DNA from: Bacteroidales bacterium
Lineage (GTDB): Bacteria; Bacteroidota; Bacteroidia; Bacteroidales; UBA1402
Length of the DNA stretch: 51,387 bases
Direction: 5' to 3'
NCBI GenBank assembly: GCA_012718945.1
Contig: JAAYBL010000019.1
Coordinates: 1 to 51,387 of the forward strand
In this document: in pieces, positions 1-9,196 of the stretch
How positions within the stretch are numbered: the first letter of the stretch is position 1
How the letters are laid out: each line of letters starts with the position of its first letter
The notes under the pieces: generated by a model
Told to the model about the DNA's origin: nothing
What the model saw: only the letters and a program-made list of their open reading frames with translations
Databases searched by the model: none
Program-made: the position numbers and the translations under genes

Positions 1-2
1 AC

Positions 3-401
3 CGTCAACAAATGACCGTTTTCCCTGACGGGAGCAGTGGTAAACCAGCTGTGACCCACTATCGGGTGCTCGAACGATTGGGGTATGTAACCCTGCTGGA
101 ATGCAGGCTTGAAACAGGCAGAACCCATCAGATCAGAGCCCACATGAAACACATCGGTCATCCCTTGTTCAATGACGAACGCTACGGCGGACACGAAATA
201 CTTAAGGGGACGACTTACGCCAAATATACCCAGTTTGTCCGCAATTGCTTCGAGTTGTGTCCGCGGCAGGCTTTGCATGCCAGGACTTTAGGCTTTACAC
301 ATCCCAACGGTGAACACCTGCATTTTGAAGCGCCCCTGCCTGCTGACATGACTGCGTTGATTGAGAAATGGCGTCAGTACACCGCATCAAGAACCATTTA
401 A
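3..401 (+). CDS. rluD: RluD/RluA-family 23S rRNA pseudouridine synthase, C-terminal part (5' truncated by window edge)
   Basis: Open frame continues upstream of ATG 12; motif LLECRLETGRTHQIRAHMKHIGHPLFNDERYGG is typical of RluA/RluD. Confidence 0.9.
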   Translation, partial: RQQMTVFPDGSSGKPAVTHYRVLERLGYVTLLECRLETGRTHQIRAHMKHIGHPLFNDERYGGHEILKGTTYAKYTQFVRNCFELCPRQALHARTLGFTHPNGEHLHFEAPLPADMTALIEKWRQYTASRTI

Positions 402-418
402 ATACGTATCTTAGCAAC

Positions 419-1399
419 ATGAAACGAACGATTGCCATCGTATGTGGAGGGGATTCCTCCGAAATGGGTGTCTCACTCAAGAGTGCCCAGGGGCTGTATG
501 GATTCATCGACAAGCATCGCTACAATCCTTTTATTGTCGTACTCAGCAAAGCCTCCTGGAAGGCCATGTTGGATGATGGCGCGGAAGAAGTCATAGATCG
601 TAATGATTTTAGTTTTCAGGATAAGACCGGCCGTCGTGTCAGGTTTGACTTTGCTTGGATCACCATACACGGTACACCGGGCGAGGATGGCCTCCTGCAG
701 GGGTATTTTGAACTGATTGGCCTGCCCTACAGTTGTTGCGGGGTATTAGCCGCCGCCATTACCTTCAATAAGTTTACCTGCAACCAATACCTGAAAGGGT
801 TTGGGGTGAAGGTGGCCGATTCTTTGTTGCTCAGGAAGGGACAAACCATTTCAACGGACGACCTGGTTGCCCGATTAGGTTTGCCCTGCTTCGTTAAATC
901 GAACGTGGGTGGTTCCAGTTTTGGTGTTAGCAAGGTGACGACGCCTGATGACGTTCAACCTGCCATCGAACGGGCATTTAGTGAGGGACCTGAGGTGGTG
1001 GCTGAAGCCTTTCTGAAGGGCACCGAACTTACTTGTGGTTGTTTTAAAACCAAGCAGGAAACCAGGGTGCTGCCTGTGACAGAAGTGGTGCCTCAGAATG
1101 ATTTTTTCGATTACGATGCCAAGTATAATGGTCAGGTTCAGGAAATTACACCAGCCCGTATCAGTGAGGAATTGACCAAACGCGTTCAACAGATTACCTC
1201 ATTGATTTACGATATCCTTGGCTGCAAGGGTATCATCAGAGTCGATTATATTATAACAGAAGAGGGTATCAACCTTCTTGAGGTAAATACCACACCGGGG
1301 ATGACGGCGACAAGTTTCATTCCTCAACAAGTAGCTGCAGCTGGTCTGACCATGACCGATGTCATGACCACTGTGATTGAAGACAGTTTTGACGCTTAA
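419..1399 (+). CDS. ddl: D-alanine--D-alanine ligase
   Basis: MKRTIAIVCGGDSSEMGVSL start; ATP-grasp signatures, C-terminal GIIRVDYIITEEGINLLEVNTTPGMTATSFIPQQ. ATG at 419 chosen over 368. Confidence 0.93.
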   Translation: MKRTIAIVCGGDSSEMGVSLKSAQGLYGFIDKHRYNPFIVVLSKASWKAMLDDGAEEVIDRNDFSFQDKTGRRVRFDFAWITIHGTPGEDGLLQGYFELIGLPYSCCGVLAAAITFNKFTCNQYLKGFGVKVADSLLLRKGQTISTDDLVARLGLPCFVKSNVGGSSFGVSKVTTPDDVQPAIERAFSEGPEVVAEAFLKGTELTCGCFKTKQETRVLPVTEVVPQNDFFDYDAKYNGQVQEITPARISEELTKRVQQITSLIYDILGCKGIIRVDYIITEEGINLLEVNTTPGMTATSFIPQQVAAAGLTMTDVMTTVIEDSFDA

Positions 1400-1410
1400 T
1401 ACATTAAACC

Positions 1411-2571
1411 ATGGAAGCCAAACGATTTGATGAGATTCGCTCCTTTTACGACAAGGAAGTCCCCGAAGTAGTGCAACGACTTCTGGATGATCCATCCTTT
1501 TGCGAGGCCTTGAAACGCCTTTTCCCTACTATCCCTTTGATTGAACACGCCGACGCTATGCGCTCCTGTAAGAATGTCGGCGAATTCCAGCGTAGAATCA
1601 TTTACCCGGTAATCAGAAATCTTGCCGACAAGACCACGGCTGCTCTTGATTTGTCGGGGTTCAAATACCTGGACAAAAGTCAATCATACACCTTCATCAC
1701 CAACCATAGGGATATTATCCTTGATTCGGCGTTCCTGGATATACTCTTGATTGAAAAGGGTTTGGATACTTTCGAAATCGCCATTGGCGATAACCTGCTG
1801 GCTTTTCCCTGGATAAAGGACATTGTACGGCTCAATAAGAGTTTTCTGGTGAAGCGCAATTTGTCCGTGAGACAACAATTGATGGCATCATTGGAGTTGT
1901 CCTCCTACATCCAACATGTGCTGCACGACAAGAATCAATCTATTTGGATAGCACAGCGGGAGGGCCGTGCCAAGGATTCAGACGATCGCACCCAGGAAAG
2001 TGTCTTGAAAATGTTAAATCTGTGTGGTACCGGTAGCGTTTTGGAAAATCTTGCGTCTATTCAATTAGTACCGGTTTCCATATCGTACGAGTATGATCCG
2101 TGTGATTACCTCAAAGCGATGGAAATGCAGCTCAAGCGCGACAATCCGTCTTACGTCAAGACAAGAGGCGATGACTTATTGAACATGCAAACCGGACTGA
2201 TGGGATTTAAGGGACGTGTCTTCTACAAAGTCACGCCTTGTATTTCAAAAGAACTAACCGAAATGGAGGCAAGCGGTATGCACAAGAATGAATTGTTTGA
2301 GAACGTTGCCAAGTTGATTGACCACAGGATACACATGAATTATCATTTGTACCCAGGCAACTATGTGGCTGCCGATATGTTGGACGGCTTGAATCAGTTT
2401 GCTCACAGCTATTCGGCCAAGGAAAAGGAACAGTTTGCGTCCTACCTCAAACAGCAACTGGATAAAATCGACTTGCCCAACAAAGATGAAGATTTTCTCA
2501 GAAAGCGTATGCTGGAAATGTATGCCAACCCTTTAAAAAACAAAAAGCAAGCTGATGCTGTCATGCGTTAA
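1411..2571 (+). CDS. Glycerol-phosphate/1-acylglycerol-phosphate acyltransferase-like protein (PlsC/PlsB superfamily)
   Basis: FITNHRDIILDSAFLD, REGRAKDSDD and PVSISYEYDP resemble acyltransferase motifs I, III and IV. Confidence 0.75.
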   Translation: MEAKRFDEIRSFYDKEVPEVVQRLLDDPSFCEALKRLFPTIPLIEHADAMRSCKNVGEFQRRIIYPVIRNLADKTTAALDLSGFKYLDKSQSYTFITNHRDIILDSAFLDILLIEKGLDTFEIAIGDNLLAFPWIKDIVRLNKSFLVKRNLSVRQQLMASLELSSYIQHVLHDKNQSIWIAQREGRAKDSDDRTQESVLKMLNLCGTGSVLENLASIQLVPVSISYEYDPCDYLKAMEMQLKRDNPSYVKTRGDDLLNMQTGLMGFKGRVFYKVTPCISKELTEMEASGMHKNELFENVAKLIDHRIHMNYHLYPGNYVAADMLDGLNQFAHSYSAKEKEQFASYLKQQLDKIDLPNKDEDFLRKRMLEMYANPLKNKKQADAVMR

Positions 2572-2586
2572 CACATGATGATTCCT

Positions 2587-3291
2587 ATGAAAAAGCTACT
2601 CCCCTTGTTTGCCGTCTTTATGTTGACGGTTAGTGTTACATCTTGTTTGGATTGGGATAATGAAGAGGAACTCTCGTACCTGACTTGGGCGACGGTGACT
2701 TCCAATGAAAAAGCACCAACCTTAAGGGCCGACAATGGAATGATCCTGGAGGTCTTGAACAATGTCTTGACAGACACCACGTTCTACGAGATCGGTGACA
2801 GGGTTTACCTTCAATATACGTATGGGGACACCTCCCAGGCAAACGGTACCCATTATCCCATCTATTTGTCCAACTACATGAAGATGGTGACTAAATCGTA
2901 TGTGACCGTGGCCAATGATACGGACGATGTGTATCTGTCCAAGCCTTTTTCAAGGGTTAATTCAGCCATTTTATCGGGTGGTTATCTAAATTGCATCCTA
3001 CAGACATTTGCCTCCTACGCTACCCTCAATACGGTTGAATTGGTGCGTTACAAGGTGGAAGAACAAAACCTGCCCACGGATACCCTGCCTGTTATTCTGA
3101 TGACGTTGAAACACAATGCGACGTCGGTTGATTATAATTATGTGCAGATGAGGGGACTGAGCTATAGTTTGGATTCCCTTGCCACTGAGTTTCCCCAGGC
3201 GAAGACGTTCAAACTGCGCTTATCCTGGACGGACGACAGCAAATTCAACACCTTCGACTTGCTATACTCCCCTTCCTCCAATACCCCGTAA
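2587..3291 (+). CDS. NigD-like lipoprotein
   Basis: Lipoprotein signal MKKLLPLFAVFMLTVSVTSC; NigD-like layout with VILMTLKHNAT and LRLSWTDDSKFNTFDLLY. Confidence 0.7.
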   Translation: MKKLLPLFAVFMLTVSVTSCLDWDNEEELSYLTWATVTSNEKAPTLRADNGMILEVLNNVLTDTTFYEIGDRVYLQYTYGDTSQANGTHYPIYLSNYMKMVTKSYVTVANDTDDVYLSKPFSRVNSAILSGGYLNCILQTFASYATLNTVELVRYKVEEQNLPTDTLPVILMTLKHNATSVDYNYVQMRGLSYSLDSLATEFPQAKTFKLRLSWTDDSKFNTFDLLYSPSSNTP

Positions 3292-3297
3292 CCGCAC

Positions 3298-4011
3298 ATG
3301 GTCAAGCGTCTTAGGATTCTGTTGGTCGGATTGACCGTCGTCGCTCTGCTGAGTGTCGGCTGCTCCGATGAATACAAGGATATGACGACGTCCTTTCAGA
3401 CAGATCTATGTGTGATTGCGCAATCACACACAAATCAGTCTCTAAGTTTGATTACAGACCTTGGAGCGTTACTGTTCCCTGCTGCTGAATTGGATAGTCA
3501 ATACTATAAGGTCGGTGACCGTTACCTGGTGACGTACATCCCCATGGACTCTACGGGGACCACTCCCGGTAAACTATTGGCCGTTAGTGGCAGGCCTGTT
3601 CGTGTGTTGGAAATGCAACCGGTGTTGGTCAAGCCCATCCTTGATCCATCCGATTCAACAGGGGCGTTGGGTGACGACCCCGTTAAATTGATCACTTTTC
3701 CCTGGCTGGGTGGCGGTTTTCTGAATATGGAATTCAAACTTCGTTACCACAACGAAACCATCAAACATGGTGTTTTTCTGATGGCTGATTCAACCGTCGC
3801 TCGACAGGATGGAACAACGATTTACTTGACGTTCAAGCACAATGCCAATGGCGATGGGGCTAATTTGCAAGCCACCTCATTGGTATCCTTCTCATTGTCT
3901 TCTCTTCCCGATGTCGCGCTGGCTGACAGCCTGGTGGTCAGTCTGCTTGAGTGGACGGATAATGGCAACATTATTAATAGCTACAGGTTGCCCAATCGGG
4001 TGAATAAATGA
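3298..4011 (+). CDS. NigD-like lipoprotein (tandem paralogue)
   Basis: Lipoprotein signal ...VALLSVGCSDEYKD; shares IYLTFKHNANG and LLEWTDNG with the preceding gene. Confidence 0.65.
   Translation: MVKRLRILLVGLTVVALLSVGCSDEYKDMTTSFQTDLCVIAQSHTNQSLSLITDLGALLFPAAELDSQYYKVGDRYLVTYIPMDSTGTTPGKLLAVSGRPVRVLEMQPVLVKPILDPSDSTGALGDDPVKLITFPWLGGGFLNMEFKLRYHNETIKHGVFLMADSTVARQDGTTIYLTFKHNANGDGANLQATSLVSFSLSSLPDVALADSLVVSLLEWTDNGNIINSYRLPNRVNK
3409..3430. repeat. Perfect 22-bp palindrome inside second NigD-like gene
   Basis: TGTGTGATTGCGCAATCACACA, identical to its reverse complement. Confidence 0.85.
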
Positions 4012-4022
4012 CCTTTCGGTCG

Positions 4023-5216
4023 TTAGGAATCCAAGGTGTTTTCTTCGTTTGCAGGGGCCTCTTCTTCGGAAGGGTGCTTGTCGTTGCCGGCAACTTGTTC
4101 CCAGCGGCTATCCGGGTCAAGTACCAGCTTTTCAATCATGGCTCCTTTGATGACAAAACGACGGTAATAGGAGATCATGAGGGTCGTGACCGGTAGGGCC
4201 AGAATCATGCCCACCATGCCGAACAAGGCCCCCCAAATGGAAAGTGACAGCAAGATGATGGCTGGATTCAGTCCTGTGGCTTTACCCATGATGTTGGGGG
4301 TAAGCAGCACTTCCTCGATGATTTGGACGATGGCAAATACGGCTAGAATGGACACGGCTACCCAGAAAAAGTTCTGATCGTACTCGGCTGCCTTAATGGC
4401 GCCCAGCAAGAGACCTGGCAAAATGGCGACCGTTTGCAGGTAGGGCACCATGTTCATTAAGCCGGCTGTCAAACCAAATATGATGCCCATGGGTAGGTTA
4501 ATGATGCTGAAGCCGATGGCAAACAGGATACCCACAATAAAGGCAATCAAGGCCTGTCCCCTGAAATACTTGTTCATGCCTTCTTTAAGGTCTTCGCCCA
4601 CTTGCAGGATGAAAGGTCTGTAATGCTTGGGAATCAGCTCAATCCAGTTGGTGGAAATGTGCTCATAATCCTTGAGGATGAAGATGAGGTACAACAAGAC
4701 CATAAAGGATAATACGACATTGATGATAACACTGCCAGCCTTGGTGAAAACAGTCCAGAGATGGGGCAGTATGGCCTTAAACAGGCTCTCCAGATTATCA
4801 AAAGAGAGGGTGGATGTATCAAAACTTCCCAAAAACTGTTGAATGGTTGCCAGGATGGCAGGAGGTACCTCAATCCCCAGTGTATTGTCAGCAATCATGC
4901 GGTTGACAATCTCCATGGCTTTCTTGGTTTCTTCAATGACAGGTGGGATGAGTAGATAGGCCATTAAAAAGAGTACACCAAATACTGTCAACAAGGTAAC
5001 GGTGATGGCAAGGATGCGGTTTTTCAACCTGAGTTTGTATTGAAAAAAGTGCATCAGGGGGTACATAAGGTAGGCCAGTAGCCAAGCCAGCAAGAAGGGG
5101 AGGAGTACGTCGCTCAATCGGTTGACCAACAGACCTGTGGCCACTAGGATGATGACCCCTATGATGATGCGTACGATGCGGTCCAGGGTAAAGGGCTTTC
5201 TGGTGTTCGGGCTCAT
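4023..5216 (-). CDS. AI-2E family transporter / PerM-like permease
   Basis: Multi-pass protein; NMVPYLQTVAILPGLLLGAI, LLTPNIMGKATGLNPAIILLSLSIWGALFGMVGMILALPV. Start at MSPNTRK (5216). Confidence 0.88.
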   Translation of the reverse strand: MSPNTRKPFTLDRIVRIIIGVIILVATGLLVNRLSDVLLPFLLAWLLAYLMYPLMHFFQYKLRLKNRILAITVTLLTVFGVLFLMAYLLIPPVIEETKKAMEIVNRMIADNTLGIEVPPAILATIQQFLGSFDTSTLSFDNLESLFKAILPHLWTVFTKAGSVIINVVLSFMVLLYLIFILKDYEHISTNWIELIPKHYRPFILQVGEDLKEGMNKYFRGQALIAFIVGILFAIGFSIINLPMGIIFGLTAGLMNMVPYLQTVAILPGLLLGAIKAAEYDQNFFWVAVSILAVFAIVQIIEEVLLTPNIMGKATGLNPAIILLSLSIWGALFGMVGMILALPVTTLMISYYRRFVIKGAMIEKLVLDPDSRWEQVAGNDKHPSEEEAPANEENTLDS

Positions 5217-5250
5217 GGTTGATTGGTTTATGTACGGATGGCGGTCACCG

Positions 5251-5258
5251 CAAATATA
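5251..5258 (-). promoter_or_regulatory. Candidate -7 box for AI-2E family transporter gene
   Basis: TATATTTG on the minus strand (CAAATATA on +); supports start at 5216. Confidence 0.5.
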
Positions 5259-5291
5259 GGTAAGAATTGCGGTGGATTGAATGCCAAGTCG

Positions 5292-5299
5292 TACATTTG
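5292..5299 (+). promoter_or_regulatory. Candidate -7 box for dacB
   Basis: TACATTTG 14 nt upstream of ATG 5314. Confidence 0.5.
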
Positions 5300-5313
5300 T
5301 TAAAAATTGACGC

Positions 5314-6780
5314 ATGAAACTGTCTTTGCTCTCTTTGTTGATGATCTGCGGATTGGCCTTCAACATGAAGGCTGAGGAGACGCCCGTTGTTGGTAAGCGT
5401 CAACCGCTGTCCGGGCATGTGGAAAGCATATCATGCGATTTGACTGGTCCCCGTTACCGTCAATCCCTGGTGGCTCTTGCAACATTGGATGCGTCATCTG
5501 GCCAGGTGATAACAGCGTACAACAGCGATTTACCTTTGGTTCCAGCCTCCGTCCTGAAATTAGTGACGACAGCCACGGCGCTTGAGTTGCTGGGACCTGA
5601 ACACCGCTTCGAGACAGGATTGGACTATGTGGGCACCTTAAAAAATGGTGTTTTGGAGGGTGACCTGGTTATCAGGGGCGGTGGCGATCCGACCTTAGGC
5701 TCCAAACATCTTGGCGAAAACAGTGATGCTTACTTGTCAACGTTGATTTCCCAAGTGAAAGCCGCCGGCATCAAGGCGGTCAAGGGACGGGTAGTCGGTG
5801 ATGCTGGCCTTTTTGATGAGGAACCCCTTTCGCCCTATTGGTTGTGGGAAGACATAGGCAACTATTACGCCGCCGGGATCTGCGGTTTAGGCGTGAGGGA
5901 TAACAGCTATACGTTGAACTTGCGTTCAGGGGCTCCAGGTAGCAACCCCGATGTCTTAGGCACTGAACCTCCATTGCCGCGCTTGCAGATTGACAATCAT
6001 CTGGTGGCGGCTCCCAACAATAAGGACAGTGCTTACCTCTATGGGCAGCCCTATGATTGGCATCGCAGCCTGCATGGCACCATGCCGGCCAATAAAGCAT
6101 TCTTCAGTATCAAGGGTGATCTGCCCGATCCTCCCTTGTATGCGGCTTCAGCCTTGCGTGATGCCTTGGTAAAGAACGGAATCACGGTAGATAAGGCACC
6201 GGCAACTCTACGGACATACTCCCTGCCTAAGGCCAAATGCGTTCGCTTGGGAGTCGTGAAATCACCCCCGCTCAAACAGATTATCACCATTATTCATCAT
6301 CACAGTGACAATATCTATGCTGAATATTTGTTGCGCCAGTTAGCGGGGGTGCAGTATGCGCCTCCCTATACGGCCAGGCAAGGTTTGTCTGTCATTTACG
6401 ATTACTGGCAACGCAAAGGACTGGATACCGATGGTTTGTTGATGGTCGATGGGTCGGGTTTGTCACCGGTCAACCGCTTGTCTGCTCGTTTTTTAGGTGA
6501 CTTGTTGGCCTTCATGAGCAGTCGTAGCAACTATGGCGAGGTTTTTGAGGCAACGTTGCCCAAGGCTGGTATGGAAGGTACGGTGGCTTCCTTTCTGAAA
6601 GGGACATCCCTGGCTGGCAAGTTCAGGCTGAAAAGTGGATCCAACCAGTATACCACGGCCTATGCCGGTTATGGTTCCCTCAATGGGACAAAGCAGGTGG
6701 TTGTGATGTTGGTGAATCATACAAACTTGTCCCCATGGCAGATACGTAAGGATATGGCTGATTTCTTGCTTGGACGTTGA
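5314..6780 (+). CDS. dacB: D-alanyl-D-alanine carboxypeptidase/endopeptidase (PBP4, peptidase S13)
   Basis: SVLK (SxxK), SDN (HHSDNIYAEYLLRQ), KSG box (FRLKSGSNQYTTAYAGY). Confidence 0.9.
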   Translation: MKLSLLSLLMICGLAFNMKAEETPVVGKRQPLSGHVESISCDLTGPRYRQSLVALATLDASSGQVITAYNSDLPLVPASVLKLVTTATALELLGPEHRFETGLDYVGTLKNGVLEGDLVIRGGGDPTLGSKHLGENSDAYLSTLISQVKAAGIKAVKGRVVGDAGLFDEEPLSPYWLWEDIGNYYAAGICGLGVRDNSYTLNLRSGAPGSNPDVLGTEPPLPRLQIDNHLVAAPNNKDSAYLYGQPYDWHRSLHGTMPANKAFFSIKGDLPDPPLYAASALRDALVKNGITVDKAPATLRTYSLPKAKCVRLGVVKSPPLKQIITIIHHHSDNIYAEYLLRQLAGVQYAPPYTARQGLSVIYDYWQRKGLDTDGLLMVDGSGLSPVNRLSARFLGDLLAFMSSRSNYGEVFEATLPKAGMEGTVASFLKGTSLAGKFRLKSGSNQYTTAYAGYGSLNGTKQVVVMLVNHTNLSPWQIRKDMADFLLGR

Positions 6781-6788
6781 TTTTTTTC

Positions 6789-6796
6789 TACTTTTG
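6789..6796 (+). promoter_or_regulatory. Candidate -7 box for the hypothetical gene at 6818
   Basis: TACTTTTG. Confidence 0.45.
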
Positions 6797-6817
6797 TGCG
6801 CTGAAAACGAACGTCTC

Positions 6818-7339
6818 ATGAATGCCGATGCGCTTATTGTACAGGAAGTCCAGGAACTGCGGTTGCTGGTTAAGGGACTGAGCAGGATAGAGGCGTTTCC
6901 TGCTGAGCTACTGGAACTGATGGTGGCAAAACTGGATCGCCTGGAAAATCTGTTGGCTTCGGATTCAGAGGAGATGAGCTTCGCTTCCGAAGAACAATTG
7001 GTTCAACCTACCACCTCCGACGAACAACAGGTTCAACCCACCGTACAAGAAATCCATGAGCCTCTACCCGAGGTGGCTCCCTCCGTTTCTGAAGGACGCC
7101 TCGAACACATAAAGGTCTCGCTGACATTGAACGATAGGTTCCTTTTTCAACGAGAGCTATTTGGCAATAATCCTCAGCGCATGGCCGCCTTCTTTAGCGA
7201 GTTGAGCCAATTATCTTCCCTACCGGAGGCCAGTACCTTGCTTAAGACCTACTGCCCCGATTCCGGGCAGACGGAAGGACATGCCGCGCTGACGGCCCTT
7301 ATGGAACAATGGTTTCCCGCCCCTACGGGCTTAGAGTAA
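6818..7339 (+). CDS. Conserved hypothetical protein of Bacteroidales type
   Basis: C-terminal ISLNDRFLFQRELFGNN-like segment (VSLTLNDRFLFQRELFGNNPQRMAAFFSEL); start at 6818 fits a TACTTTTG box at 6789-6796. Confidence 0.7.
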   Translation: MNADALIVQEVQELRLLVKGLSRIEAFPAELLELMVAKLDRLENLLASDSEEMSFASEEQLVQPTTSDEQQVQPTVQEIHEPLPEVAPSVSEGRLEHIKVSLTLNDRFLFQRELFGNNPQRMAAFFSELSQLSSLPEASTLLKTYCPDSGQTEGHAALTALMEQWFPAPTGLE

Positions 7340-7345
7340 TCCGAC

Positions 7346-8020
7346 ATGGCAACCTTAACCATCGTGCCCACACCGGTGGGTAATCTGGAAGACATCACGC
7401 TGAGAGCATTGACAGTCTTGAAAAGTTGTGATGTGATTCTGGCCGAAGACACCAGGACGACGGGTGTGCTGCTCAAACACTATGGGATTACAACACCCAT
7501 GCTTTCTCACCATAAGTTTAATGAACACAAAACCGTGGAAAACCTGGTCAAACGTCTGCAAGGCGGTGAGTCCATGGCTTTGGTCTCTGATGCTGGCACG
7601 CCTTGCATCTCTGATCCCGGTTTTTTATTGGTTAGACAATGTGTTGCAGAAGGCGTGACGGTCGAATGCCTGCCCGGCGCAACAGCGATGGTCCCTGCCT
7701 TGGTCGTTTCAGGTTTGCCCTCCGACCGCTTCCATTTTGAAGGCTTCCTGCCCGTCAAAAAAGGTAGGCAAACCCGTCTGAAACAACTTGCAGTCTTGCC
7801 TGTGACAGTTGTGTTGTATGAATCACCTTATAGGGTGTTAAAAACATTGACTCAGTTGGCTGAGTTCTTTGGTGCTGAACGACAAGCTTCTGCCTCCAGA
7901 GAAATCAGTAAACACTTTGAAGAAACCGTGAGGGGATCACTCTCCGAATTGGTTGACCATTTTACAGCCCACGAGCCCAGGGGGGAGTTCGTGTTGGTCA
8001 TTGCCGGTACCCCTGAATAA
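7346..8020 (+). CDS. rsmI: 16S rRNA (cytidine(1402)-2'-O)-methyltransferase
   Basis: MATLTIVPTPVGNLEDITLRAL, AEDTRTTGVLLKHYGI, VSDAGTPCISDPG. Confidence 0.95.
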   Translation: MATLTIVPTPVGNLEDITLRALTVLKSCDVILAEDTRTTGVLLKHYGITTPMLSHHKFNEHKTVENLVKRLQGGESMALVSDAGTPCISDPGFLLVRQCVAEGVTVECLPGATAMVPALVVSGLPSDRFHFEGFLPVKKGRQTRLKQLAVLPVTVVLYESPYRVLKTLTQLAEFFGAERQASASREISKHFEETVRGSLSELVDHFTAHEPRGEFVLVIAGTPE

Positions 8021-8044
8021 CTATCCATTAATTCATTGATAAAA

Positions 8045-8917
8045 ATGAAACGTATCATGTTGGCCGGAAGCACCTTGTTGCTTCCATTGTTGTTTGTCAT
8101 TCTGCTCTTACCGGCTTGCAACCGCACTTCCGATGCGTACAAAGCCCTCGAACAGGAAAAGGACTCCCTCTTGCTGGAGGAACAGAAGAAATCGGCTGAA
8201 CTTAATCAGATGCTGTCTGTCATCAATATGATTGAGGAAAACTTCAATCAAATCAAGGAGGCAGAAAACTATGTCACCTTTCAGGCCGGTCAACAGGAAA
8301 TTGCTCAAGACAGTATTGGGCGCATTGTCAACGACATTGAACTGATCAGGCGGACCTTGGTAGAGAATAAGAGTCAGATTGCCAGTTTGAAGAATCAGTT
8401 GGCAGCCAGTCGTAACGCTTCCGGGGAAATGAAACGGATGCTTGCCCGCCTCACCGCTCAGATTGAAGAACATGCCAAAACCATCACTTCCCTGCAAGAA
8501 CAGTTGGCGCTTAAGGACATCCGTATTCAGGAACTGGATGAACTCGTTCTGACGCTTGGTGATTCCATCTCGTCCTTGCGTACCAATGTGGCCGGTAAAG
8601 AAACGCAACTGGCTCAGAAAGAAGCAGAAATCAACAAGGTCTGGTTTGTGTTTGGAACCCGCAAGGAACTCAAGCAGCAGGAGATCTTCACGCGCAACGG
8701 TTTGCTCGTAGAAGGGTTCAACAAAGACTACTTCCTCGAAGAGGACGCCAGGACATTGACCGAGATACCATTGTATTCCAAAAAGGCCAAATTGTTGACA
8801 AATCACCCTGTCAGCAGCTATCAGTTAGAGAAGGTGAACGATTTTGTCGTACTTCATATTACAGACCCGAAGAAATTCTGGGAAATTTCTCACTATTTGG
8901 TTATTGAAGTGGATTAA
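8045..8917 (+). CDS. Coiled-coil lipoprotein with conserved C-terminal domain
   Basis: Lipobox LLLPAC; long heptad-rich region; C-terminus VWFVFGTRKELKQQEIFTRNGLL...LTEIPLYSKKAKLLTNHP. Confidence 0.7.
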   Translation: MKRIMLAGSTLLLPLLFVILLLPACNRTSDAYKALEQEKDSLLLEEQKKSAELNQMLSVINMIEENFNQIKEAENYVTFQAGQQEIAQDSIGRIVNDIELIRRTLVENKSQIASLKNQLAASRNASGEMKRMLARLTAQIEEHAKTITSLQEQLALKDIRIQELDELVLTLGDSISSLRTNVAGKETQLAQKEAEINKVWFVFGTRKELKQQEIFTRNGLLVEGFNKDYFLEEDARTLTEIPLYSKKAKLLTNHPVSSYQLEKVNDFVVLHITDPKKFWEISHYLVIEVD

Positions 8918-8955
8918 ACCAACAAACTGTTGCCCTACGATGGGCGGCTCCGTGT

Positions 8956-8996
8956 AACACCAAGTCAGTTTCTAAGCTGATTTGGTGTTTTTTTTT
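8956..8996 (+). terminator. Rho-independent terminator
   Basis: AACACCAAGTCAG-tttctaag-CTGATTTGGTGTT (one G-U pair) followed by a T run. Confidence 0.85.
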
Positions 8997-9060
8997 CATT
9001 TAAAACGCCCCTTTTTGACCACATTTATACGCATGTTGAATAAACATTCATTATATGTAA

Positions 9061-9097
9061 GTTACTTTTCGATTAATTATATAGCCAAAAAAGTAAC
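9061..9097. repeat. Inverted repeat, 9-bp perfect arms
   Basis: GTTACTTTT (9061-9069) and AAAAGTAAC (9089-9097), 19-nt AT-rich spacer. Confidence 0.6.
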
Positions 9098-9196
9098 TGG
9101 ATTGAAATATTGTGCAATGGAAAATAGTTGAATATATACGGCTTAAATATTTCTCATAGTGTTGATTGATAGTTAAATAGACGAAAATGTTGACCG

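Noticed and set aside
8108-8806. 232-aa minus-strand ORF inside the coiled-coil lipoprotein gene
   Set aside because: Antisense to a better-supported lipoprotein frame; a shadow ORF from biased codon use.
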